From NCBI GenBank assembly GCA_900323505.1, contig OOIN01000018.1:372001-436000 (forward strand): a DNA stretch of 64,000 nt, in the 5' to 3' direction. The stretch is from Ustilago trichophora (lineage: Eukaryota > Basidiomycota > Ustilaginomycetes > Ustilaginales > Ustilaginaceae). The translations under genes and the position numbers were made by a program. The notes below the pieces were generated by a model that worked only from the letters and a program-made list of their open reading frames with translations, had not been told where the DNA came from and made no database searches. Shown here one piece after another: positions 8,969-19,113 of this stretch; positions within the stretch are counted from its first letter, which is position 1, and every line of letters starts with the position of its first letter.

Positions 8969-11851
8969 ATGCCAGCACTCATCACCGACACCCCCAATGC
9001 CACAGCTGCGGCAGACCGCCTTATTTCAGAGCTCTCCAAGGCGCTCTCTGCACGAGCACCATCTGGACCCGCCGATAATTTGTCCATCGCGTTGCAAGGG
9101 CTCCAGAAACATGCACGCTCGTTCGGCTTCTCCTCAAAGCAATGCGAGCAGCTAGTCAGGCTCGCCCTTCTTGGTCGGCTTCGTGCTCAGCCATCCAGTG
9201 GCGCAAGCAGCTCTCTTGCCAAGCTGAAACCACCAAAAACATCAACATCACTCGGCATACTTCGAGCAGTCATCCCTCGACCCCGCGCAAAGCTCGGCAG
9301 ACAGGCGGTGCTCGACATCATCGCCTCGCTTGGCCCTTCCCCTGGCACTGATACCATTAAGCTGGCCGGGCTGCAGAAGGAGGGTGGCGACAGTGCGGAA
9401 TCCAGCCTTGGACCCGAGAGATTGAAAGTGGATAGCAAGGTGCAAGTGGCAGCGCTCAAGCTACTCTGCGTGCTTGTTGAGTCTCCTTCGGTACCGCTGT
9501 CTGTCGCTGCGAACTTCTACACCGAAGCAACAGCAGAGAACCCACGATCGACAGCAAGACAACGCGATGAAAGCCAGCAGGAGGCGATGCAACGCCATGC
9601 GTCCCAATACTCCTCCTTGCCCGGAACACTGCCAACTTCTTACCTCACAACAGCGGCCAAGACCACGCTGGAGAAATGCTACTCGACCCTTTTCCACTAC
9701 ATCGACTACCAGGCATTGCGTCCACACCTGTGCTACCTGCTCTGCCGGTTGACCAAGCGAAGACACGTTCGACACTACAGGATTACAAAGCTGATGGCGT
9801 TGCGTGCGAACGCTGCACCCGAAGCGGGGGTCTCGGCTCTCTTGTCGACATATGCCAACTTCTATCCGGACTTGCTCTTTCCGGAACTGCTCGGAGGTGG
9901 GGGTGCGAGCAGTTCGGCGGTTGGAGCGGGTCCCGCCGCTGCTGGGCTGAAATATCCTGATGCGGACTGGATCGCGGCTGTCTTGCTTGCGCACGCAAGA
10001 TGCACCCGTCGCAGCCAGGGCGAAGCGATTGAGTCGGATGACGAGGCCGAGGACGAGAACGAGTCTGGCAACCGCGCGGTCAAGAAGCAACGCCTCTCGA
10101 CGAAGGCCGTGAAAGAAGGCTCAGCAGGAGAAGCGTCGGTAGCCGTAGGGCTCGGCGCGGCTGCGATCCTGATCGCCATTCCCAATCTCGTCACCATCCA
10201 GCCGCTCAACTCGGCACAGAAGGCGTTTGGGACACATCCATCGCTCATCACCGAATTGTCTTCGCTGCGGCACCTGGCGCACAGCTTGGACCGACTCGTG
10301 CTACCTTCGCAAGCAGCGGCGATGTTGGGCAGTGGCTTTGGCGCCCGTCTCATGCGCGTCGCTGTGCTGTCGGGTGCAACGATCACCAACGAGGACTCGC
10401 TCAGCCAGACCATCCCTGCGGGGAGGCGCAATCGGCAGGCGGAGCAGGATTTGTGTTGGGCCCGATTGTCGGATTGGTTGGAAAGCGTGCTCAGCGACGA
10501 GCTGGGTGTGCAATCCGCTAGAGCGTCGCAGCGTCAAAAGCTGAAGCTGCCGTCAACCGAGGCAGAGTTCAAGCGGCTTTCTGCGTTACTGCGCCGGGCA
10601 AGGTACGTGTTTGAGCTGGCAGAGCAAATGCCGGCCAAGCTCGAGGAATTGACGTCCAGCGTGCTGCTGGCGATTGCTGAGGTGGCGGCTGGGGAACATG
10701 CTCAAATAGCCGACGTGACGGTAGACGACATGGATGACTGGACGGAACGGTGGGATCAGCTGGCTCAGGAGGTGCTGGCGTTTGTACCTCTCGCTACGCC
10801 TACTGATCTTGCTTCGTTCGAGGAACGTGTAATGGCGCCACTGGAAGCACTGGCAACATCGAGCAAGGTCTCCCTCGACACTTCGGCGACGGTGCTGCTC
10901 GCCTTGACTGGCTTGCTAGCCAACTGGGGTGCCCGCGACTGGCCCGACATTGGCCGACTCCTCGACGGGCGCGCCTCCTACCGATGGGGGATCTCAAACC
11001 TCGACCCCTCTGTAGACTATGCCGGGCTCCTCTCCGCCATCTCCGCACGCGCCGACTCACTGGCAGCCTCCCTTGTCGGGCTCTATCCACGCCATGTTCT
11101 CATCGAACATGCCGCCCTGTGCACTTACGAAGTCCTATCTGGTCCCTTAGGCGGACGGCGTGCCAGCGCCAGCATTCCCGCTTTGCCACTCTATGCCTTC
11201 ACTATGCACGCTACGACGCTCGTCCCCATCTCCCGGCTCGCCGGACTCATCCAGACGCTACGCTCTTCGTTTGAAGAATACAACAACGCCGCCCACCCCC
11301 CTGCCAAACAAGATACCGGACTCGAGAGCAAATTACACGCTCTCCGCTCGACTTTCTTCGAGGAAGAGAACCTCAGTACGCTCAATAGCACCGTTACGCT
11401 CGTGGCGAATCTCGTGTGGCTCGGAAAGATCGTTACCGATCCGAATGCTGTTGGCAGTCTCCCACCTGGATACGAAGAGGCGGTGCTCTCCGAGCTAACG
11501 CAGCGGGGAGAGGAGCTGAATCTGAAGCTGACAACCTTGGCCAACACCCCATATTCCAGGTCAATGAGTCATCTCTCCGAACGCTTTGCAAAGGAATACT
11601 GTAGTCAGAAGAACAAGAAGCAGGCCGAACACGAGGGTTGGATTAGAGGGCCAATCACGCCCAAAACGCTCAAAACCGCCAAGAAGAATGGCATCCCGAG
11701 CGGCTGGACTCATACTGACTTCAGGGCCTACATGCTCGACTGGCTCGATAGGCAGGGCGCGCATGGGTTGTACGAGCTGCTCCAGAACATTCTAGTTACC
11801 TTTGGGCATCAGTTGAAGAGTATCCGCGACGAGGCGGAGGCGCAGGTGTGA
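8969..11851 (+). CDS. CENP-I/Mis6/Ctf3-like inner kinetochore protein
   Basis: 960 residues, one exon, starting at the first ATG (A at -3). The protein is mostly helical. Residues about 235-300 (KCYSTLFHYIDYQALRPHLC, then RLTKRRHVRHYRI and TYANFYPDLLFPELL) match the conserved Mis6/CENP-I segment in which helical repeats read LRPHVCHLL, LTRREHVRPFR and LYKDYYPEIIV. The last 100 residues hold a conserved-looking helical end (SERFAKEYCSQKN, WTHTDFRAYMLDWLDRQGAHGLYELL). An acidic, lysine-containing linker at about 350-390 could carry a nuclear signal. CENP-I is part of the constitutive centromere-associated network and helps place the centromeric histone. Assignment rests on motif resemblance recalled from the family, so it is probable rather than certain. 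Confidence 0.7.
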   Translation: MPALITDTPNATAAADRLISELSKALSARAPSGPADNLSIALQGLQKHARSFGFSSKQCEQLVRLALLGRLRAQPSSGASSSLAKLKPPKTSTSLGILRAVIPRPRAKLGRQAVLDIIASLGPSPGTDTIKLAGLQKEGGDSAESSLGPERLKVDSKVQVAALKLLCVLVESPSVPLSVAANFYTEATAENPRSTARQRDESQQEAMQRHASQYSSLPGTLPTSYLTTAAKTTLEKCYSTLFHYIDYQALRPHLCYLLCRLTKRRHVRHYRITKLMALRANAAPEAGVSALLSTYANFYPDLLFPELLGGGGASSSAVGAGPAAAGLKYPDADWIAAVLLAHARCTRRSQGEAIESDDEAEDENESGNRAVKKQRLSTKAVKEGSAGEASVAVGLGAAAILIAIPNLVTIQPLNSAQKAFGTHPSLITELSSLRHLAHSLDRLVLPSQAAAMLGSGFGARLMRVAVLSGATITNEDSLSQTIPAGRRNRQAEQDLCWARLSDWLESVLSDELGVQSARASQRQKLKLPSTEAEFKRLSALLRRARYVFELAEQMPAKLEELTSSVLLAIAEVAAGEHAQIADVTVDDMDDWTERWDQLAQEVLAFVPLATPTDLASFEERVMAPLEALATSSKVSLDTSATVLLALTGLLANWGARDWPDIGRLLDGRASYRWGISNLDPSVDYAGLLSAISARADSLAASLVGLYPRHVLIEHAALCTYEVLSGPLGGRRASASIPALPLYAFTMHATTLVPISRLAGLIQTLRSSFEEYNNAAHPPAKQDTGLESKLHALRSTFFEEENLSTLNSTVTLVANLVWLGKIVTDPNAVGSLPPGYEEAVLSELTQRGEELNLKLTTLANTPYSRSMSHLSERFAKEYCSQKNKKQAEHEGWIRGPITPKTLKTAKKNGIPSGWTHTDFRAYMLDWLDRQGAHGLYELLQNILVTFGHQLKSIRDEAEAQV

Positions 11852-12319
11852 GCGACGACGCAATATCTGTAATGTTAGCGATGCTTCTTTAGCTCGACGG
11901 AATGCACCTTTCTGCTTGCTCATTACAAAGGTTGCCTGTCAGAGGCTGTCTACGTACCTCTTTGCAGACCCCCTTCACGATGTTTACTGTCTCCTTAAAA
12001 GCAGATTTTATATGCCTCGAGACTGTCCGTTACTAATTTGCTATGAGTGCAATTAACGTCACTTCAAGACCTTAGGCTAGTCGATTCACAGGGGTGTGAG
12101 TCCCTTTTGTTGAGATAGTGCGAACACAATGGTCAACAAGATGCTACAAGCCACAGTGGTGGTTCAGAACACTGTGGTAAATCATGATCAGAGACTGCAA
12201 AATGCATCGATTGACGCTGGACATCCAGGAGGTGCAAGGTTCACTCCACATCTGAAATTGCACAATGCACGCTTCCGTCTCGGACCCTTGAAATTGCTTT
12301 TGACTTTGTCTCTAATGTC

Positions 12320-12366
<47 letters not shown>

Positions 12367-12461
12367 ACGCACGCATATGTATATGCATCCGCAAGGTCAA
12401 CCAAACGATCTGTACTAATTCCAACCCTCTCGACGACACGGATTCACGTCAGACAACGACG
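11852..12461. other. Intergenic/leader with (TC)n tract
   Basis: 610 bp between two plus-strand genes. The frame of the following gene stays open upstream to 12129, but that part encodes only a repeat-derived Ser-Leu run and an unlikely N-terminus, so it is treated as 5' leader. Confidence 0.5.
12321..12362. repeat. (TC)n microsatellite
   Basis: About 42 nt of uninterrupted TC dinucleotides, roughly 100 bp upstream of the chosen ATG at 12462; probably in the 5' leader or core promoter. Confidence 0.95.
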
Positions 12462-14366
12462 ATGGACGCCTTCGGCGGGGACTCGGATCTCTCAGACGTG
12501 TCCGCACCGCCGACACCAGGACCGGCTGCCACGCCTCGCGCTGTGTCGTCCGACCCTGTTGCTCCCGCCAAGCCGGAGGCGTCTGCGCCAACAACGACGG
12601 GGTCGTCACGTCCAACCTCGGCTCGGCGCACATCACGGCGAGTAGCTGAAGCAGCATTAGAACCTCCAACGCCAGCCAAACTGGAGCCCACACCCAGCAA
12701 AGCATCCAGCAGTACATTCACCGATTCCCCCGTTGCGGATACACCCACCTCAGCGCGCAGAGCATCAACACGAGACCGCAGACTGCCAGCCAAGCTACGG
12801 TCCCACTCCCCTCCCGCTGAGAAGTCCTCGCCAACCACAAAGAGCTTCAACGCCGCGTCGACGTCGTCTAGCACTGTGGACACTCCCAAACCTGCGCGGC
12901 TAAAAGTCAAACTCAACGTGAAAGGGAAGTCGAGTGCAGATGGTGAGAGCGGATCTTCGCGGGGGGCCACACCTCAACCAGGTCCAGCTTCAGCATCGGG
13001 AACAAAGATCACGATCAAAATGGGCGGTTCAAAACAGAAGCTTTCTGAGGATTTGCGCGATCTTGCCGATGACGATGGTGGTGAGCAGGATGGCAAGGCT
13101 GCTGCGAAGCAAGAGGAGGCGGACGACTTTGAACCCGACGAAGAAGCCAAATCTGGCAAAGATGCGGCAGAGCAGCAAAAATATGGCAAACGCAACAGGG
13201 ATGCCCGCAACAAGGCCCTCGGGCGCAGAAGAACGCTTGTCGCAGATGACGAAGAGGATGATGACGAGGCAGATGAAGCTCCAAAGGCGCCACAGAGGAA
13301 GCGCGCCAAACTGTCAGACAGTCCTGCTGGCGGTGCAAAGGCTAAGGGTCGAAGCACACGCGGCGGAAGGAAAGCTGTCGATTACAGCGATGACGATGAC
13401 GAGGATGAGGAGATGGTCGATGCTGCCTCGGATGAAGATGATCTTGCGGATGCTGCTGCGTTGGATACGGATGAAGATTTTGATGATGAGGACAGACCGT
13501 CCCGAGGTAGCAAGGCGCGAAAGGGCAGAGCTGCGGCGGACTCCACGAAGAAGGCTAGCGGTCGTGCGTCCACAGCTGCAGCGAAGACATCGGGAGCTGC
13601 AGGAGGCAAGAAGGTCACGACAGCGGCATCGACCTCGAGCGCAGCTTCGAGTGCTGCTGCTGGCAAGGCCATGTCAGCGGAAGCCAGAATGCGAGCCTCC
13701 ATCGATGCTGCCCTGGACAAGTCGGTGAAACCATCCGGCGTCTCCGCACCCTCCGCCTCCAAGCTCAATCCGCAAGCATCAGCATTCCGCCCGGGCAGCG
13801 CCGTCAAAGCAGGTCCGGGAGGAGCATCCAATCCAACCGGTGCTGGTAGACCGGGCACCACGCCTTCCGCCGCCGCTGCCGCTACCGGTGGCGCCGGTAT
13901 CAAGCGTCCATCAACCGGTGGCGGAGGCAAGCCAGCATTCGGCAAAAGCATGTCAGGCTGGGATCAGCTCTTCGGCGGCATTTCTGGTCTCTCTACCGCT
14001 TCTGCTTCCAACAAGTCGACGCCTACTAAGCCTGCAGGTGGCAGCAAACCTTCAACGCCCACAGCAGGAACAGGTTCCGTGTCAGGGACTGGCATCCGAC
14101 CAGATCCAGTGCTCGAGTCTGCATCGCTCGCCGATGTGCAAAGGTTGAAGGAGCAGGCAGTCGAGGAACACCTCAACACGGATGAGTGCTTTGATTTGTT
14201 GGCGCACGCGGATATCATGCTCGCCTTTGAGAGGAGCGTCTATATGGAGGATAAACGGTTGGCTACGAGATTGAGGCCTGCTTTCTGGAAGGCGGGGATG
14301 GCGCTGCAGGGCAAGCAACAGCAGCAGGGGGCTCAGCCGCAGCAGAACGCTTCGCAGGCAACTTAG
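12462..14366 (+). CDS. Low-complexity, probably nuclear protein of unknown function
   Basis: 634 residues from the ATG at 12462 (MDAFGGDSDLSDVSAPP, A at -3). An upstream in-frame ATG at 12129 exists but the intervening sequence is a dinucleotide repeat. Residues 1-190 are Ser/Thr/Pro/Ala-rich. Residues about 190-350 alternate acidic and basic patches (RKRAKLSDS, KGRSTRGGRKAVDYSDDDDEDEE), consistent with a nuclear signal and an AT-hook-like GRSTRGGRK. An Ala/Ser/Gly-rich region follows. The last 90 residues (LADVQRLKEQAVEEHLNTDE, CFDLLAHADIMLAFERSVYM, then a tract ending AFWKAGMALQ) look like a compact helical domain and are the only part likely to be folded. I do not recognise the family. The composition would suit a chromatin-associated factor, which is only inference. 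Confidence 0.75.
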   Translation: MDAFGGDSDLSDVSAPPTPGPAATPRAVSSDPVAPAKPEASAPTTTGSSRPTSARRTSRRVAEAALEPPTPAKLEPTPSKASSSTFTDSPVADTPTSARRASTRDRRLPAKLRSHSPPAEKSSPTTKSFNAASTSSSTVDTPKPARLKVKLNVKGKSSADGESGSSRGATPQPGPASASGTKITIKMGGSKQKLSEDLRDLADDDGGEQDGKAAAKQEEADDFEPDEEAKSGKDAAEQQKYGKRNRDARNKALGRRRTLVADDEEDDDEADEAPKAPQRKRAKLSDSPAGGAKAKGRSTRGGRKAVDYSDDDDEDEEMVDAASDEDDLADAAALDTDEDFDDEDRPSRGSKARKGRAAADSTKKASGRASTAAAKTSGAAGGKKVTTAASTSSAASSAAAGKAMSAEARMRASIDAALDKSVKPSGVSAPSASKLNPQASAFRPGSAVKAGPGGASNPTGAGRPGTTPSAAAAATGGAGIKRPSTGGGGKPAFGKSMSGWDQLFGGISGLSTASASNKSTPTKPAGGSKPSTPTAGTGSVSGTGIRPDPVLESASLADVQRLKEQAVEEHLNTDECFDLLAHADIMLAFERSVYMEDKRLATRLRPAFWKAGMALQGKQQQQGAQPQQNASQAT

Positions 14367-14583
14367 TCACCTTGTCATCCTTTCGTGTAATGACAATGTA
14401 GACGATCAGCATTCATCCATTCATTCAGTGGACTGGTACGACACTCTGAGACACTATTTCAGACCTGTGTTCAATCGTGCAACATGTTTCGTTGATAAAG
14501 CATGGGATATACATTTCGACCGACATAGGGAATGGGCTGAAGCGATGGTCTGTCACGACAGACTCGCCGCAAAGAGGGACCTT

Positions 14584-16380
14584 TTACTCTTTAAAATCTT
14601 CCACCTCAACCGTCTGGTTAAGCTGCTCCTGTTGAGTCTTTGCCTTCTTGGCATCTTCCTCGATCTGCAGCTGTTGAGCCACCTCATGTGCGGCCACCTC
14701 CTCGTCATCGATGTTGCTCTTGGGTCCTTCGAACCAGTGCACGCCACCGTACTTGGGGAAGTAGTACCAGCCGGTGCTGAAGATGAACGTGGCGCCGGTC
14801 ACCACACATGCGTAGTTCATGTCTCCGGCTGCGGTCACAGGAATGTAACTAGGCAGGCAGACGATGATGGAGATAAAGATGAGCCAGATGGCGCTGATCC
14901 AGGCGACGGTCTTGCTCCAGAAGTCGCCGAGGTACCAAACACCTGGTTTGAAGCGCTCGTCAGGACCCATGAGTCTTGCCAGGATGGGGATGACGTAGGC
15001 GATACTGGCTCCGATGACAGAGAGCGAGAAGACGGCCCCGACGGCTACAGCGTTGACCAATCCCAACAGGCAGAAGACGGCCGAACAAGCAGACGACCAC
15101 CAAGCACTGTTGACAGGAGTAAGGGTGTAGCTGTTGATGCGATAGACCCAGTTGCTGAAGGGAAGGGCACCATCACGCGAGAATGCAAAGATCTGACGCG
15201 AAGAAGCCAGGTTCATGCTAGCGCCCATCATAAAGTTGACGATGATCATAAAGACCCAGATGATCATGAAGCCCGTCTTGCCGCAAGAATTGAGAATGAT
15301 GGTTGCCATGGGTTGTCCGTAGTCCGAGTTGATGATGGGTCCGAGGTCGGTGCCCATGTTGAAGGTGAGGGCAATCATGATGCCGAAGCCGAGGATTCCA
15401 CTCGAGACGATGCTGAAAAAGATTCCCATGGGTACTGCCTTGGCAGCATTGCTTGCCTCTTCCGAGATGTGGACACACGAGTCATAGCTAGCCACAGTCC
15501 AGGCTGGACACATGAATGCCAAGAGGAATGCGGCTCCAGAGGACCAGCCTGACTCGTTGTACCATCCACCGAAAGCGTAGGATGCGGTGTTGCGATATTC
15601 GGAAGGAGTCGTAGTTCCAAGCACGATGCAGATGGCGACAGCGAGGCCAGCACAGAGAACGGTGGCAACGGTCTGAAGACGCGCAAGTGCTCGAGTGCCG
15701 ATGGAGGTGAGGATGGCATGAAGCAGCAAGACGCCAAGGTAGACTCCATAGGTATGCGCGTCAGTCGGTACATACCTTCCGTCGGTGCCGACCGAAACTG
15801 CGGCGAGGATCATGATGGCAACACTCCAGTCGATACTGGCTACGGCCGACGTCGTCGACAGAGTGTTGGCGTAACCTACAGTCCAGCACAGGAATCTCCT
15901 GTATCTTTGGCTAGAGAGTGCATAGGTCCAGTAGTAGAGACCACCAGACGTCGGCATCGAGCTGGAAAGATCACCGAGCGCTAGACCGGTGAATGCGATG
16001 AAGAAACAACCAATTGCCCAACCCCAGACCATGCTAATGGGACCACCGCTGGGAAGCGCATAGATCAGTGTTGAGGCAATCGAAGGTGCGACACCCATGA
16101 TCGAAAAGGCAATACCGAAGACTTCGAGCGAAGAAAACTCTCGCTTGAACTCTTGCTTGTAACCGAGGGTGGCGAGGAGTTCAGCATCGGCTTGCTCGAT
16201 GAAGTCCTTGCTAAGGTGGATCTTGCCCGCGCCCCGACCGGGGCCAGCAGCGTCCTCGCCGGCGGCGCCAGGAGCGATGGCACTCAGCGGAGCAGCATGA
16301 TGCTGCGTGGGCTGGATGATGTCAGAAGACGAAGAGCCTTTGACATCGTGAGAGAAGGAAGAGCTGTTGTTGTTGGCCAT
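14584..16380 (-). CDS. APC-superfamily amino acid/GABA permease (UGA4-like)
   Basis: 598 residues, one exon, first ATG at 16380 with G at -3. A hydrophilic N-terminus of about 80 residues is followed by about 12 hydrophobic segments. The first contains the unwound-helix signature FSIMGVAPSIASTLIYALPSGGP of the amino acid/choline transporter group, and GLALGDLSSSMPTSGGLYYW follows, matching the fungal GABA/polyamine/choline permease branch (UGA4, HNM1, BIO5). The tail is charged and Gln-rich (QQLQIEEDAKKAKTQQEQL). Proton-coupled import at the plasma or vacuolar membrane is expected from the family; the substrate cannot be read from sequence. The same frame stays open for 210 codons upstream but has no ATG there, so that part is leader. 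The gene lies 2.7 kb from the aldehyde dehydrogenase and is divergent from it. Confidence 0.88.
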   Translation of the reverse strand: MANNNSSSFSHDVKGSSSSDIIQPTQHHAAPLSAIAPGAAGEDAAGPGRGAGKIHLSKDFIEQADAELLATLGYKQEFKREFSSLEVFGIAFSIMGVAPSIASTLIYALPSGGPISMVWGWAIGCFFIAFTGLALGDLSSSMPTSGGLYYWTYALSSQRYRRFLCWTVGYANTLSTTSAVASIDWSVAIMILAAVSVGTDGRYVPTDAHTYGVYLGVLLLHAILTSIGTRALARLQTVATVLCAGLAVAICIVLGTTTPSEYRNTASYAFGGWYNESGWSSGAAFLLAFMCPAWTVASYDSCVHISEEASNAAKAVPMGIFFSIVSSGILGFGIMIALTFNMGTDLGPIINSDYGQPMATIILNSCGKTGFMIIWVFMIIVNFMMGASMNLASSRQIFAFSRDGALPFSNWVYRINSYTLTPVNSAWWSSACSAVFCLLGLVNAVAVGAVFSLSVIGASIAYVIPILARLMGPDERFKPGVWYLGDFWSKTVAWISAIWLIFISIIVCLPSYIPVTAAGDMNYACVVTGATFIFSTGWYYFPKYGGVHWFEGPKSNIDDEEVAAHEVAQQLQIEEDAKKAKTQQEQLNQTVEVEDFKE

Positions 16381-19113
16381 ACCAGCAACGTTGAGGGATG
16401 ATTTGTCTTTCAAGAAAGGAGTGTAGGAAGGGAAGGGCTTCAGGAGCCTTTGAACGGCAGACACCGATGTGAGGGATGGTCTGCAAACAAGAACCAAGCA
16501 AACGTCGAGGTTTGCGGAGCTGCGATCATTCACTAAACGGAGGTATACTTTGAAGGAGTATCTATGGTAGATTCGGATCGATCCTGCACGGTGGAGAGCG
16601 ACGTGATGAGAATGTACTGGAGACTTGCAGATTGAGGAGGGTAGGTGTGTCGATGAACGGAGGTATGGTCCTGTGGAAGGATTCTTAGTTCGAGTGATGT
16701 AATTGGATATCCAGGGGGCTAGTCTAGGAGGGAACGTGGCAGGAGCGTTGGTATAAGAGGATGTTCGGATGAAGCTATGAAGCTTGCCTTGGGTCGGACG
16801 AGAGATGCAGCTTGACAACACACAATGAAGCAGTGAGAAGTGGGCAAGGGTGCCTATGATCAAAGTCGGAAGGCAAGACTTGACGAAGGAAAAGGGATAG
16901 CGATAAGCAGCAAACGGAGGGAAGGGAGCAGCAGTGCGGGGACAAGGGGGTGGATGAGCAGGCTCAGGAACGCGAATCCAGACAGGGTTGAGATTGTTGT
17001 GATACGGCAAGAGCGGAGCGTAAAAGCACGCGGAAGGTGTCTCAGGTGGATAGGATCAAGGGAGTTTATGTCGGTGTGATGCCAAACTTGCACTTGGATG
17101 CTGTGGACGCTTAACGAGGTCTTGTGAGCGAGTGGACACTGGTCATGCGATGTGATAGGGAAGGAAGATAGAGCCTCGGGGTCCAGAACGGCGGTGGTGA
17201 GCTAGGCGGGATAAGAGGGTTGCTGCACAGAAACAGAATGCAAAGTATGTATGCGAGAGCGGCACGAAGCGGCGGCAACCTCAGAGCAATTGTGAATTCG
17301 GAGCTCCAATCGCAGCCCCACACTGATAAGGTCGTATTGATACAGTCACATTGCTGTGCGGGCTGGACCGGGGGGGAGAAGATATGCGAGAAAGGATGAA
17401 ATCATACAACGGGAGAGCGGTGGTGAAGATCGGATAGGAGGAGCCGAAGATGTGCAGGGCATGGTCAGGTGGCATTGCACCTTCGTCAAGAGGGAAGAGA
17501 TAGAGAGGGATCGCAAAAGCTAAGGTCATTCCTTGCAGTACATGTCCACGCTCATTTCGTATCTTGCAGAGTTTTGGGATCCACACTCACAAGACGCCAT
17601 GAATAGGCTAAAGAGCCGTGTGTCAGGCAGACCAGAAGGGGAGGACCAATCATGTCTATCAAAACGGACAAAATGAAGAAACGGCTATCCAACCAGTTGT
17701 ATATCGCCTTCTAGACGAGACTTGAAATGGATACAAGTGGCTGGTCGAGTTGAAAGGATAAGGATGCGAGGCTGCAGCGCGGGGTAAACTGATTCACCCG
17801 CGGCAAAGATAAGGAGAGAGCGAAAATGACTCGGTCGTGGCCCTGTTGCAGTCAGCGTTCTGTTAAGAAAAATCCAAAGACCGACGTAAAACCATGTGGA
17901 TGCAGCACATTCCATCTGCAATTGCCATCACTCCAGCCTCTGTTCAAGCACTACTTCACAGAAGAGGTTCATACAATGCTGCTGAAATGCCATGAGCAAC
18001 ACCTGTTGTAATTCAAAGACATTGAAGCTCGACAAGCTCCGATTAATCCAGCAAGAAGGCCCGTGAACCTCTTACCTGGCTGCCTTATCAAAATATTCTC
18101 GTTTAGGAGTGCAAATGGCAATGTCGGCTCTGTAACCAATTGATATCGAATGAGTAAGACTACTGTAGCCTTTTTGCGAGGTCAATGTTGATGGAAAACT
18201 TCAGCCTGTCAATGCGAACGAGGCTTAGGTACAGGTGTCGCACATGGGAAGAACGCCAAGAGGCGCTAAGTTGGCAAAATTGCCTCTCTCGCTATCTTGA
18301 GCCTAGAGTCCAAGAGTCTATTTCGCCGTGATTTCAATTCCTGCATGTGGTCATTTCAAATCTCTTGACGAGAATACAAAATGCTGCTAATGCTGAAAGC
18401 AACTCGGAAATGTCTGTGGCCAAACACTGCTCTCGTTCCCATTCACGATTTCAAGGACAGGTTGTCACTTTGCTTCGACCGCGCGAGGCGCTCTACAGCG
18501 CGCTAAGCGCTCTAGCCACCAAGCTCGAGCATGATTCTCGTATTCTTGACATCGTTAAGCTTCTCAAGCTTTCAGAAACCAGGCAACACAATGAGCCCGA
18601 TCAGGAGGTCTTTTCAAGTTGCTCAAAAGTATCGCGATCATCGGAAGCTCTATGGCATTGGTTTCTGCTCCTCATCAAGGCGCTTGACAGGCTCATTCCG
18701 GTTGCACGCAAAGTGGCCACACTGTTTGCTTCCCGGTTGGGACAAGGTTGCTTTCATCACCAGCTTCATCTGAGAGGTTCTGAGAACAGCGCGTATCGCT
18801 GTTGCGTCAACGAGAGCTGTGAGAATCAAAGTGTAGCAAAGCTGAACAGTGGTCGAACATGCCTCCACAGGCTTCTGTCGTCAAGCGTCTGTGCGCCAAG
18901 GCTGTTGCGAGTCCGAAATTTCGAGGCTGCACCTAGGACCCTGCCGTCTTCTCCGGTCTCGAGAGTCTCGGACTCTGTTCCAACGTCTTCCTCGATTCTT
19001 AGAGCTAAACCACCTCCTTCTTACAAAAGAACGCCAGAAACAGTCGTCATCTGTTGCACTCCCTTCCAATCTTTCATTGAATCAACCGAGCAAGACTAGG
19101 ACCGCTTGGCAAT
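16381..19113. other. Divergent intergenic region, permease / aldehyde dehydrogenase
   Basis: 2.7 kb between divergent starts. The permease-proximal 600 bp are pyrimidine-rich on the minus strand and lack stops in the permease frame. The aldehyde dehydrogenase-proximal side has a frame open from 18347 to 19099, ending 14 bp before its ATG, with no domain and leader-like composition near the end. No gene is called; a missed gene with introns or an upstream transcript cannot be excluded. Confidence 0.45.

Noticed and set aside
16381..17010. N-terminal extension of the permease by 210 codons
   Set aside because: No ATG in the extension; composition is that of a C/T-rich leader.
18347..19099. 250-codon open frame directly upstream of the aldehyde dehydrogenase
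   Set aside because: Begins with a non-ATG codon, has no domain, and its end is pyrimidine-rich leader; kept as a note in the intergenic entry.
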